Shown: positions 1-8,473 of the stretch, in pieces
Numbering within the stretch: the stretch's first letter is position 1
Layout of the letters: each line of letters begins with the position of its first letter
Origin: Candidatus Choladousia intestinigallinarum
Lineage (GTDB): Bacteria; Bacillota; Clostridia; Lachnospirales; Lachnospiraceae
NCBI GenBank assembly: GCA_018712605.1
Contig: DVGR01000185.1
Span: 1-33,647, forward strand
DNA: 33,647 nucleotides
Direction: 5' to 3'
Made by a program: the position numbers and the translations under genes
Notes under the pieces: model-generated
Seen by the model: only the letters and a program-made list of their open reading frames with translations
Databases searched by the model: none
Told to the model about the DNA's origin: nothing

Positions 1-1
1 T

Positions 2-109
2 ACGGTTGCCGGAGGATATTATTACCGGGTAAAAGGTACCCATGCTGCCATTAAAGGAAGTACAGGAGAATCATGCTCCAGCTATTCTAACGGTATGTGG
101 GTTAACTGA
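2..109 (+). CDS. C-terminal fragment of a CDS running in from the left edge (...TVAGGYYYRVKGTHAAIKGSTGESCSSYSNGMWVN*); probable small secreted protein, family unassigned
   Basis: Open frame from base 2 to the TGA at 107-109; start lies outside the window so it is absent from the ORF track. Confidence 0.55.
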   Translation, partial: TVAGGYYYRVKGTHAAIKGSTGESCSSYSNGMWVN

Positions 110-147
110 CATACCATAAAAATTTTTACAACTAAATAAGGATAAGC

Positions 148-311
148 CCCTGCGAAACCGCAGGGTGAAGGGAACTGGCGATTAGAATAAGATAATACCG
201 GAAACGGACTTTGCATACTGTTTTATCTTATTCTTCGGAACATGGCGCCGATGGATCAGAACGTGAAAATCCATACTGGGGAGTTAGGGCCTCCCCGGTA
301 TGGCGGCGCCA
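148..311 (+). promoter_or_regulatory. Highly structured leader upstream of the 333..1280 CDS: hairpin, long inverted repeat, three-way-junction-like fold; class unknown
   Basis: CCCTGCG(148-154)/CGCAGGG(159-165); AGAATAAGATAA(184-195)/TTATCTTATTCT(222-233); TGGCGCC(243-249)/GGCGCCA(305-311) enclosing ATGGAT(251-256)/ATCCAT(269-274) and ACTGGGGAG(275-283)/CTCCCCGGT(291-299). Confidence 0.5.
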
Positions 312-332
312 GAATTAATAAGGGAGATTTCT

Positions 333-1280
333 ATGAAAACTAAATATTTTCGGTTTCTGTATCATGGAGATAAGGGATGCTTTATACATGCAGGAGAACT
401 GGAAGACACGGCGACACAGGAGCGTTTTATTTTTGTCTATCTGAGCGGAACGAAACAGGCGGAAGATCACAAGAATGCGGAGAATGCTCTTTTTTTGTAC
501 CCAGAAACAGTGGATCTGGTGGTGGCGGGAGATGATTCTCAGACGGTAAAAGCGGCTTTGGACAGGCTGATGAAGAGAGCAAAAATAAAGATGCTGATTG
601 TACCATGCAAGGAGATGGCTGAAAGACTTTCTCCGGGGAATCAGCCGGAGCAGGTTGTGTGTTTATCAGGAGATAAAGTTTCTGATCAAAGCGGGGCGGA
701 GTCCGGCGGGCTTTGGCTGGAGCGGGCAGGATGGAAATTCTTTATCAAATCCTACCAAGAGGGAAGTTTGGTAATGGCCCACGGGCCAAAGGACGCACAG
801 CCAGGGAAAGTTTATGAGGACTGTGTCATGTGCGTACACGGCCTGGATCGAAAGCAGTGGGAGGAAGAGGCGGCACAGACAGACGGATATGCCTGGGCCG
901 TGGGACGGACACTGTATGAAGATTACGATGTGTGTAGGTACCAGAAGCGCAAAGACGGGGACTGCTATCTTGCAGGAAGCCTACTGCTGGGCAATATAAA
1001 GGCTGAAAAGTATTTCACCGAAATAAACAGGGATTTGGGAGACTTTATGCGGGAAATCCGGTTCTTCCTCCTGCCTGGTCTTGGAAGGGAAAAAGACTGG
1101 ACAGATGATCTCTTGGAAACGGAAAATGTAAACAATAAACGGTATTTTATAGGAATGGAACAGGTAATGGACCAGAAAGTGGCCGCCAGGATTGCTCTTG
1201 GGAATTTTTATCAAATTCCCGTTTCTGTGGGAGAGGAACAGGGCATCCGGTGTGCTGGATTTTTTAAGTACGCAAAGTAG
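333..1280 (+). CDS. Hypothetical protein, probable degenerate metallo-beta-lactamase-fold (ComEC/Rec2-like) protein lacking the metal-binding motif
   Basis: ATG at 333 preceded by AAGGGAG; the ORF-track start at 300 lies inside the structured leader. LDLVV..SQTVKAALDRLMKRAKIKMLIVP and GSLLLGNI...RFFLLPGLGRE resemble MBL blocks with HxHxDH and PHHGS replaced. Confidence 0.6.
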   Translation: MKTKYFRFLYHGDKGCFIHAGELEDTATQERFIFVYLSGTKQAEDHKNAENALFLYPETVDLVVAGDDSQTVKAALDRLMKRAKIKMLIVPCKEMAERLSPGNQPEQVVCLSGDKVSDQSGAESGGLWLERAGWKFFIKSYQEGSLVMAHGPKDAQPGKVYEDCVMCVHGLDRKQWEEEAAQTDGYAWAVGRTLYEDYDVCRYQKRKDGDCYLAGSLLLGNIKAEKYFTEINRDLGDFMREIRFFLLPGLGREKDWTDDLLETENVNNKRYFIGMEQVMDQKVAARIALGNFYQIPVSVGEEQGIRCAGFFKYAK

Positions 1281-1304
1281 GAAGGCGGCTCTTAAATGCT
1301 TCAG

Positions 1305-1338
1305 AAAGGCGGGGATGAAAATTCTCTGCCTTTTTCTT
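1305..1338 (+). terminator. Probable Rho-independent terminator after the 333..1280 CDS
   Basis: AAAGGCGGGGA...TTCTCTGCCTTT (includes G-U pairs) followed by TTCTTCT. Confidence 0.5.
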
Positions 1339-1558
1339 CTATCCATCCATAGAGGCGCACGTCACCCGCATCAGAGACGTAAACCAGGGCTGGAATGAAA
1401 AACAAATAGCCAGGACTCGGGGAAGTATGGTATGATATTCTTTAGAACACATAAAATAATAGGGAAGGATTGTCTGGCTTGGACAGCTCCTGAGGCTTGA
1501 AGGGCTAGGGTTAAGAATAGGGCTGCCGCGACAGCCCCGGGTGAGAGGAGGAACAAGG

Positions 1559-3163
1559 ATGAAGCTGACGTTTCTTGGCGCCACACATGAGGTGACCGGA
1601 AGCTGTTTTATGCTGGAGGCCTGCCATCGAAGGATTTTGGTGGACTGCGGTATGGAACAGGGGCCGGATGTATATGAGAATGCGGATATTCCTGTAAAAG
1701 CGGATAAAATTGATATGGTGCTGCTGACCCACGCCCATATGGATCACTCAGGGAAGCTTCCCCTTCTGTATAAAGAGGGGTTCAGGGGACAGATTTTTGC
1801 CACCTCCGCCACAGCGGATCTGTGTGAGATTATGCTTCGGGACAGCGCCCACATTCAGATCTTTGAAGCTGAGTGGAAAAACAGAAAAGGCAAGAGAGCA
1901 GGAAAGGAAGAGGTTTTGCCCCTTTATGACATGGAGGACGCAGAGGGGGCCCTTTCCTGTCTTGTCCGCTGTTCTTATGATAAAGAGATTATCGTGGCAG
2001 AGGGCGTAAGGGTCCGCTTTACAGATGCGGGACATCTTCTGGGATCTTCTTCCATTGAGGTCTGGATCCGGGAAGAGGGGATTGAGAAGAAGGTTGTGTT
2101 CTCCGGGGATATCGGGAACACCAACCAGCCGTTGATCCGGGATCCCCAGTATCTGACAGAGGCGGATTATGTGGTGATGGAGTGTACCTATGGGGACAGA
2201 AGCCATGAGAAACCGGCGGATTATGCCGTGGCCCTGGCCCAGGTGCTTCAGAGAACCTTTGACAGGGGAGGAAATGTGGTGATTCCCTCTTTTGCCGTAG
2301 GACGGACCCAGGAGATGCTGTATTTTATACGGAGGATTAAGGAAGAGAATCTGGTGACCGGGCACGACAATTTTGAAGTGTGGGTGGACAGCCCTTTGGC
2401 CATTGAAGCCACGAATATTTTCCGTGAGCATATGTGGAGTGATTTTGACCAGGAGGCCATGGAGCTTCTGCAGAAGGGAGTGAATCCCATTGGATTTACG
2501 GGGCTGAGAACCTCTGTAACCACCAATGATTCCAGGTCTATCAATGAGGACGTAAAGCCTAAGGTGATCATCTCTGCCAGCGGTATGTGCGAGGCGGGCC
2601 GGATCCGGCACCATCTGAAGCATAATCTTTGGAGGAGAGAATGTACGGTTCTGTTTGTAGGGTATCAGGCTGTGGGGACTCTGGGAAGAGCTTTGCTGGA
2701 GGGAGCCAAAGAAGTTAAGCTTTTTGGCGAGGAGATTGATGTGAAGGCGGAGATCTGCAGGCTTCCGGGAATCAGCGGCCATGCGGACAATCAGGGGCTG
2801 ATCCGCTGGATCAACAGCTTTGAGAAAAAGCCCTCCCGAGTGTTTGTGGTACACGGAGAGGACACGGTGTGTGATGTCTTTGCCGGCAGGCTGCAGGACG
2901 AGCTGGGATTGAATGCCAGCGCCCCTTACTCGGGGACGGAGTTTGACCTGGCCAAGGGCATGTTTGTCCATGTGGCGGAGCCACAGCGGATTCAGAAAGA
3001 AACCGCTCCGGCGGCCAAGGTATCTAAAGTCTTTGCCAGACTGGTGGCCGCTGGGCAGAGGCTGGTTGGCGTCATCCGGAAGAACGAAGGGGGAGCGAAC
3101 CAGGATCTCACCAAGTTTGCCAGGGAGATTCATGATCTCTGTGATAAATGGGATCGGGAATAG
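1559..3163 (+). CDS. MBL-fold RNA-specific exonuclease / beta-CASP (YSH1-like) protein
   Basis: GATHEVTGSCFML, HAHMDHSG, ECTYGDRSHE, VIPSFAVGRTQEML, ISASGMCEAGRIRHHL, SGHADNQGL motifs; GAGGAGG ribosome-binding site before ATG 1559. Confidence 0.9.
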   Translation: MKLTFLGATHEVTGSCFMLEACHRRILVDCGMEQGPDVYENADIPVKADKIDMVLLTHAHMDHSGKLPLLYKEGFRGQIFATSATADLCEIMLRDSAHIQIFEAEWKNRKGKRAGKEEVLPLYDMEDAEGALSCLVRCSYDKEIIVAEGVRVRFTDAGHLLGSSSIEVWIREEGIEKKVVFSGDIGNTNQPLIRDPQYLTEADYVVMECTYGDRSHEKPADYAVALAQVLQRTFDRGGNVVIPSFAVGRTQEMLYFIRRIKEENLVTGHDNFEVWVDSPLAIEATNIFREHMWSDFDQEAMELLQKGVNPIGFTGLRTSVTTNDSRSINEDVKPKVIISASGMCEAGRIRHHLKHNLWRRECTVLFVGYQAVGTLGRALLEGAKEVKLFGEEIDVKAEICRLPGISGHADNQGLIRWINSFEKKPSRVFVVHGEDTVCDVFAGRLQDELGLNASAPYSGTEFDLAKGMFVHVAEPQRIQKETAPAAKVSKVFARLVAAGQRLVGVIRKNEGGANQDLTKFAREIHDLCDKWDRE

Positions 3164-3209
3164 GCAGGACAGCCGCCGGACGGGGGTTAACAGCATTAGG
3201 GGAGAAAAT

Positions 3210-4406
3210 ATGAGGATTTTTTGGAAAAAAACCAGATGGAGACGGAGGATGGCTTTGTGGCTTTGCGCTGTTGCGGCAAGTATGCTGGCGGGAGGCTGCG
3301 GAACCATAGGCAGAGTGCAGTACCAGCTTTCCGGAAATGGTGTGGAAAGCTGGGAGCAGGCTGCCGCCGAGGCAGGCATCGAGACGCTTACAGAAGAGTA
3401 TTATTATGAAAATCTTCCGGAGGATTTACGAGAGGCATACCGGGAGCTGTATGTGAGAATTATGAGGAATGAGGACTCCGCAGAGATCTATTCCGGCATC
3501 ACGACGGATGACTTCTGGAAGGTATATTATGGGATTTTGGCAGACCATCCTGAGATCTTTTGGATCGGCAAAAGCGTTCAGGTTCAGCAGTCGGGGCTGA
3601 CGGGAAATGTGGTTTCCTATGAATTTGAAACCACTGTGCCGTTGGAAGAACGGGAGTCCATGAGGGCGCAGATCGAGGCGGCGGCTGATGCATGTCTGGC
3701 AGGCGTTTCTCAGGACGCTTCTGCATATGATAAGATCAAATATGTGTATGAGTTTATTATAAATACTACAGACTATGATGAGAACGGGCAGGACACCCAG
3801 AATATTCAGAGTGTTCTTCTGTATCAGTCCTCTGTGTGCGCAGGGTATTCAAAGGCCTTTCAGTATCTGCTGAACAGGATGGGGATTTTCTGTACCTATA
3901 TTACCGGAACGATCCGGGACGGAGGGGATCACGGATGGAATTTGGTGCGCATAGATGATTCTTATTATTATGTGGATGTCACCTGGGGGGATCCTGTTTT
4001 TGCCAACCAGATGGAGGGACAGGAAAGCACGGTTATGAATTATAATTACCTGTGCTGTACCCAGGAGGATCTTTTTAAGACCCATGAGCCGGACGGGACG
4101 GTGCCTCTGCCTGAATGTACTTCGAATGATTACAATTACTATATGCTCAACGGAATGTATTATGAGACCTTCGATTACGACACCATTTACAACCGGCTGA
4201 TGGAATCCGTATGGAATGGGGACAGCAGTATCGTAATGAAATTCGGAAGCCGGGAGGCGTATGACACGGCGGTATATGAGATTCTGGAGGATGGGATGCT
4301 CAATGACGCAGGCCAGTATCTCATGTCCCAGAACGGAGTCAGCACCTGGAATTACAGGTATCAGACGGATGAAAATTTTTACGTGTTTACTTTATATTGG
4401 CGGTAA
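3210..4406 (+). CDS. Transglutaminase-like domain lipoprotein
   Basis: Signal peptide with lipobox LAGGC; transglutaminase-like SSVCAGYSKAFQYLLNRMGI / DHGWNLVRIDDSYYYVDVTWGDP; GGGGAG ribosome-binding site. Confidence 0.88.
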   Translation: MRIFWKKTRWRRRMALWLCAVAASMLAGGCGTIGRVQYQLSGNGVESWEQAAAEAGIETLTEEYYYENLPEDLREAYRELYVRIMRNEDSAEIYSGITTDDFWKVYYGILADHPEIFWIGKSVQVQQSGLTGNVVSYEFETTVPLEERESMRAQIEAAADACLAGVSQDASAYDKIKYVYEFIINTTDYDENGQDTQNIQSVLLYQSSVCAGYSKAFQYLLNRMGIFCTYITGTIRDGGDHGWNLVRIDDSYYYVDVTWGDPVFANQMEGQESTVMNYNYLCCTQEDLFKTHEPDGTVPLPECTSNDYNYYMLNGMYYETFDYDTIYNRLMESVWNGDSSIVMKFGSREAYDTAVYEILEDGMLNDAGQYLMSQNGVSTWNYRYQTDENFYVFTLYWR

Positions 4407-4411
4407 AACAT

Positions 4412-4449
4412 GGGCGGGGAGGTTCCCGCCCAAAATTTTTTTAAAAATT
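4412..4449 (+). terminator. Rho-independent terminator
   Basis: GGGCGGGGA GG TTCCCGCCC followed by AAAATTTTTTT. Confidence 0.8.
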
Positions 4450-4552
4450 TTTGCAAGGTTTTTGGATTTTGCGTGTATAGGTATGTGAAAGCCATTTTGC
4501 AGGCGGGAAAACGGGCGGTACCCGGGAGGCGGTCTGCGGAGAGGAGGTAGGG

Positions 4553-5116
4553 ATGCCGGACGGTGATATTATTGAACTTCTGGAAGTTAGAGATGAGAAG
4601 GCCATTGCCCTGATCGTTGAAAGGTATGAGAAGCTGATCCGATATATTTCCGTCACCATTCTGGGCGGACGGGAAGAGTCTGTGAAGGAATGCATGAACG
4701 ATGTGTATCTGAAGCTCTGGACCCATGGTTCTGCGTATGACTATGAGAAAGCGCTGTTTAAAACGTATCTCAAGGCCATTACCCGGAACACAGCGCTCAA
4801 TTATCTGAGAAAGCTGAAGCGGCTGGAAGAATTAGAAGGCTTTGACGAGTCAGACACTATCCAGTCTGAGTACATAGACTACACCCAGAACCTGGAGCAG
4901 AAAATGATTTTCCAGGAAGAGGTCCAGGCCCTTTCCAATATCCTGAAGGAATTAAAAAAGAAGGATAAGGAAATGGTGATTCGGCGTTTTTATTACCTCC
5001 AGAGTACCAGGCAGATTGCAGAGGCCATGAAGATGTCAGAAAATGCAGTGGACAGCAAGCTTTCAAGACTCAGAAGGAAACTGAAAAAGAAGTATGAAAA
5101 GGAGGTGGCGAAATGA
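4553..5116 (+). CDS. Sigma-70 family (ECF-type) RNA polymerase sigma factor
   Basis: Region 2-like VERYEKLIRYISVTILGGREESVKECMNDVYLKLW...; region 4-like KDKEMVIRRFYYLQSTRQIAEAMKMSENAVDSKLSRLRRKLKK. Confidence 0.9.
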   Translation: MPDGDIIELLEVRDEKAIALIVERYEKLIRYISVTILGGREESVKECMNDVYLKLWTHGSAYDYEKALFKTYLKAITRNTALNYLRKLKRLEELEGFDESDTIQSEYIDYTQNLEQKMIFQEEVQALSNILKELKKKDKEMVIRRFYYLQSTRQIAEAMKMSENAVDSKLSRLRRKLKKKYEKEVAK

Positions 5117-5355
5117 GCCTTTTTAGCCCATACCGGCTGATTGATATTTTCAGCCTGATTGACCCGGCTCTGGTAGAAGAAGAGATTCCGGAAAATGATC
5201 CTGGATTTTTACAGATGACTTCCCAGGAACCCACAAAATGGACCATCAGAAAAAGAATTGCCGTAGTGACCAGCATCGCCGCTGCGGGCTCCCTGGCAAT
5301 CGCCGGGATCGTAGCCTTTGCCATTAAGCGGCATGAACCGGGCAGGGCAGCCTAG
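5113..5355 (+). CDS. Small single-TM protein, candidate anti-sigma/partner of the upstream sigma factor
   Basis: ATGA overlap with the sigma stop; one predicted TM segment (IAVVTSIAAAGSLAIAGIVAFAI). Confidence 0.7.
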   Translation: MSLFSPYRLIDIFSLIDPALVEEEIPENDPGFLQMTSQEPTKWTIRKRIAVVTSIAAAGSLAIAGIVAFAIKRHEPGRAA

Positions 5356-5402
5356 CCCTGAGAGCAGCTTTTATAATATAGAAAAAATGAGGAGAAAAGA
5401 AA

Positions 5403-5636
5403 ATGTTGGAAAAATTAATATCAATCGTTGCAGAGCAGTTACACGTAGAGGAAGCAGAAATTAAGCCGGAGACAGATTTCAAAGCGGATCTGAGCGCAGA
5501 TTCCCTGGATCTGTTCGAGCTGGTGATGGCTCTTGAGGAAGAGTACAATGTGGAGATCCCCAATGAGGACCTGGAGCAGCTTACAACCGTAAACGCAGTG
5601 GTAGAGTATCTGAAGAAAAAGGGGATTGAAGAATAA
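5403..5636 (+). CDS. acpP: Acyl carrier protein
   Basis: FKADLSADSLDLFELVMALEEEYNVEIPNEDL phosphopantetheine site. Confidence 0.97.
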   Translation: MLEKLISIVAEQLHVEEAEIKPETDFKADLSADSLDLFELVMALEEEYNVEIPNEDLEQLTTVNAVVEYLKKKGIEE

Positions 5637-6559
5637 TGAAAACAGAGATCTGCAGCCTGCTGGGAATTGAATACCCCATTATCCAGGGAGGCATGGCCTG
5701 GGTGGCGGAGCATTCCCTTGCTTCTGCCGTGTCAAATGCCGGAGGGCTGGGAATCATAGCGGCAGCCAACGCGCCCTGTGAAGTAGTGAGAGAAGAGATC
5801 CGCAAAACGAGAGAACGGACGGATAAGCCCTTTGGAGTAAATATTATGCTTTTAAGCCCCTATGCCCAAGAGGTGGCTCAGCTGGTAGTGGAAGAGAAGG
5901 TACCGGTGGTTACCACCGGGGCCGGAAATCCGGGTCCTTATCTGGAGGCCTGGAAAAATGCGGGCATTAAGGTAATTCCCGTGGTGGCTTCCGTGGCCCT
6001 GGCCAAGAGAATGGAGCGAGCCGGCGCAGATGCCGTGATTGCGGAGGGATGCGAGTCCGGCGGACACATCGGGGAAAATACTACCATGGTGCTGGTGCCC
6101 CAGATCGTGGACGCCGTGAAGGTTCCGGTGATTGCAGCCGGAGGGATCGGCGACGGAAGAGGCTTTGCCGCAGCTATGATGCTGGGGGCAAAGGGAGTAC
6201 AGATGGGGACACGCTTCCTGGTTGCTAAGGAGTGTGTGATCCATGAGAATTATAAGCAGCAGGTATTGAAAGCCAAGGATATTGATTCAGCCGTTACGGG
6301 GCGGACTACAGGACATCCGGTGCGTACCCTCAGGAACCGCATGACCCGTACCTACCAGCAGATGGAGAAGGACGGCAGCAGCTTTGAAGAGCTGGAGTCA
6401 CTCACTATCGGTTCCCTGCGCAAAGCAGTGGTGGAAGGAGACGTGGTGAACGGCTCTATGATGGCAGGACAGATCGCCGGCATGGTGACAAAGGAGCAGA
6501 CCTGCCAGGAGATGATTCAGGAGATTATGCAGGAAGCGGATGCGCTTCTTCAAAGATAG
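5636..6559 (+). CDS. fabK: Enoyl-ACP reductase II (FabK, FMN-dependent)
   Basis: IEYPIIQGGMAWVAEHSLASAVSNAGGLGIIAA; AEGCESGGHIGENTT; 2-nitropropane dioxygenase-like family; fab operon context. Confidence 0.95.
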   Translation: MKTEICSLLGIEYPIIQGGMAWVAEHSLASAVSNAGGLGIIAAANAPCEVVREEIRKTRERTDKPFGVNIMLLSPYAQEVAQLVVEEKVPVVTTGAGNPGPYLEAWKNAGIKVIPVVASVALAKRMERAGADAVIAEGCESGGHIGENTTMVLVPQIVDAVKVPVIAAGGIGDGRGFAAAMMLGAKGVQMGTRFLVAKECVIHENYKQQVLKAKDIDSAVTGRTTGHPVRTLRNRMTRTYQQMEKDGSSFEELESLTIGSLRKAVVEGDVVNGSMMAGQIAGMVTKEQTCQEMIQEIMQEADALLQR

Positions 6560-6694
6560 GAAAATGTAGACAGGGATATGGCGCAGGCAGGAGGAGAGAC
6601 AGCAAACGAAAACGAGGCCTGCGCCGTTGTCTGCGGTTTACTTTAAAAAAGAAAATAAATGCCGCAGAAAACTGCGGCAGTGGAGGAAGAATAG

Positions 6695-7645
6695 ATGGGC
6701 AAGACTGCTTTCGTGTTTCCTGGACAGGGGACACAGTATACTGGAATGGCAAAGGAATTTTATGATGCGTTTCCCGAGAGCCGGGAAGTATTTAAAATGG
6801 CTTCTGAGGCGGCGGGATTTTCTATGGAAAAGATCTGCTTTGAGGACTGTGAGGAGCTGAATGAGACGAAATACACCCAGCCGGCTCTTTTGACAGCCAC
6901 CTGTGCGATTTTAAAGGCTGTGGAAGCCCAGGGGATTACTGCCGATATTACGGCGGGGCTGAGCCTGGGAGAGTACTGCGCCTTGACAGCGGCAGGCAGT
7001 ATTGATTTTGAGGATGCGGTAAAATTAGTATGCCAGAGGGGAATCTACATGGAAGAAGAGGTTCCCGCAGGAGAAGGCGGTATGTCCGCGGTCATTACCA
7101 GGAAGCCCGTTCCCGTGGAGGAGATTTGTGAATCTATTCCGGGAGTTGTGGGAGTGGCCAATTATAATTGCCCGGGCCAGCAGGTGATCTCTGGTGAGAA
7201 GGAAGCTGTGGAGCAGGCGGGGAAAGAGCTGCTGGACGCAGGAGCTGCCCGGGTGGTGCCGCTGAAGGTCAGCGGGCCTTTCCACTCTCCCATGCTGAAG
7301 GGAGCCGGGGAAAAGCTGAAGGCGGAGCTTGGAAAGATCGGCCTTGCGGCTCCGGAGATTCCCTTTGTATCTAATGTCACTGCCAGAGAGGTAGAGAAGC
7401 CGGAGGAGCTTCGCAGCCTTCTGGCCAGACAGGTTTACTCTCCTGTAAAGTGGCAGCAGAGCATTGAGCGCATGATTGAAGAGGGAACCGATACCTTTGT
7501 GGAGATTGGGCCGGGAACGACCTTAAGTAAATTTGTAAAGAAAATAGACCGCCATGTACGTGTCTACCATGTGGAGACCGTAGAAGATCTGGAGACATTG
7601 AAGAAAGCCGCAGGAATGGATCCTGTAGAGCAGGCGGCGGGCTGA
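6695..7645 (+). CDS. fabD: Malonyl-CoA:ACP S-malonyltransferase
   Basis: FVFPGQGTQYTGM; GLSLGEYCAL active-site serine; VSGPFHSPMM-like block. Confidence 0.97.
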   Translation: MGKTAFVFPGQGTQYTGMAKEFYDAFPESREVFKMASEAAGFSMEKICFEDCEELNETKYTQPALLTATCAILKAVEAQGITADITAGLSLGEYCALTAAGSIDFEDAVKLVCQRGIYMEEEVPAGEGGMSAVITRKPVPVEEICESIPGVVGVANYNCPGQQVISGEKEAVEQAGKELLDAGAARVVPLKVSGPFHSPMLKGAGEKLKAELGKIGLAAPEIPFVSNVTAREVEKPEELRSLLARQVYSPVKWQQSIERMIEEGTDTFVEIGPGTTLSKFVKKIDRHVRVYHVETVEDLETLKKAAGMDPVEQAAG

Positions 7646-7732
7646 GTGTAAGCCGGAAGGCAGAAGCTGTACAAGGCCGGCTGGCAGCCGGAAAAAAGCA
7701 AGTCCGTGGATGACACGGCAGTGGAGGATGAA

Positions 7733-8473
7733 ATGTTAGAAAATAAGACAGCTCTCGTAACGGGAGCCGGCCGGGGGATCGGCCGTGCAATCGCACTGGC
7801 ACTGGCAGAGTGCGGGGCAGATGTGGCGGTAAATTACAGCGGATCCAAGGAGCAGGCAGAGGAAACCGTACGGCAGATTATCGAGATGGGGAGAAAGGCA
7901 GTGGCGATTCAGGCAGATGTGTCTGAGGAAGCGGACTGTGTCCGCATGTTTGCCCAGGCGGAGGAAGCTTTGGGACCTGTGGATATTTTGGTAAATAATG
8001 CAGGGATCACCAGAGACGGCCTGGCGGTGCGCATGAGCGGCGAAGATTTTGAAAAGGTTCTGGATGTAAACCTGAAGGGTGCTTTTTACTGTATGAAGCT
8101 TGCGGCAAAAGGCATGATGAAAAGACGGTACGGCCGGATTGTCAGTATCTCGTCCATATCGGGTGTCAAGGGAAACCCAGGACAGATCAACTACTGTGCG
8201 GCTAAGGCCGGAATCATCGGCATGACGAAATCCCTTGCCAGGGAGCTTGCGCCCAGGGGAATTACGGTGAATGCCATTGCCCCGGGCTATATAGAATCTG
8301 ATATGACGGCGGTATTGCCGGATAAAGTAAAAGAAAGCGTTTTAAGCCAGGTGCCCCTGGGAAGAATGGGGAAACCGGAGGATATCGCCCAGGCAGCGGT
8401 CTTTCTGGCCTCTGACCAGGCATCCTACATCACAGGACAGACGCTGCTGGTAGACGGAGGTATGGGAATTTGA
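7733..8473 (+). CDS. fabG: 3-oxoacyl-ACP reductase
   Basis: TALVTGAGRGIGRAIA; NNAGITRDGLAVRM; YxxxK; GQTLLVDGGM. ATG 7733 with GGAGGATG upstream preferred over the track start at 7706. Confidence 0.96.
   Translation: MLENKTALVTGAGRGIGRAIALALAECGADVAVNYSGSKEQAEETVRQIIEMGRKAVAIQADVSEEADCVRMFAQAEEALGPVDILVNNAGITRDGLAVRMSGEDFEKVLDVNLKGAFYCMKLAAKGMMKRRYGRIVSISSISGVKGNPGQINYCAAKAGIIGMTKSLARELAPRGITVNAIAPGYIESDMTAVLPDKVKESVLSQVPLGRMGKPEDIAQAAVFLASDQASYITGQTLLVDGGMGI

Noticed and set aside
148-235. Cobalamin or c-di-GMP riboswitch in the first leader
   Set aside because: The hairpin superficially resembles parts of these, but the conserved core motifs are missing.
1748-3379. 543-aa minus-strand ORF antisense to the MBL exonuclease gene
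   Set aside because: Opposite a clear conserved CDS; low-complexity His/Leu/Pro-rich translation without domains; long antisense ORFs are expected from codon bias.
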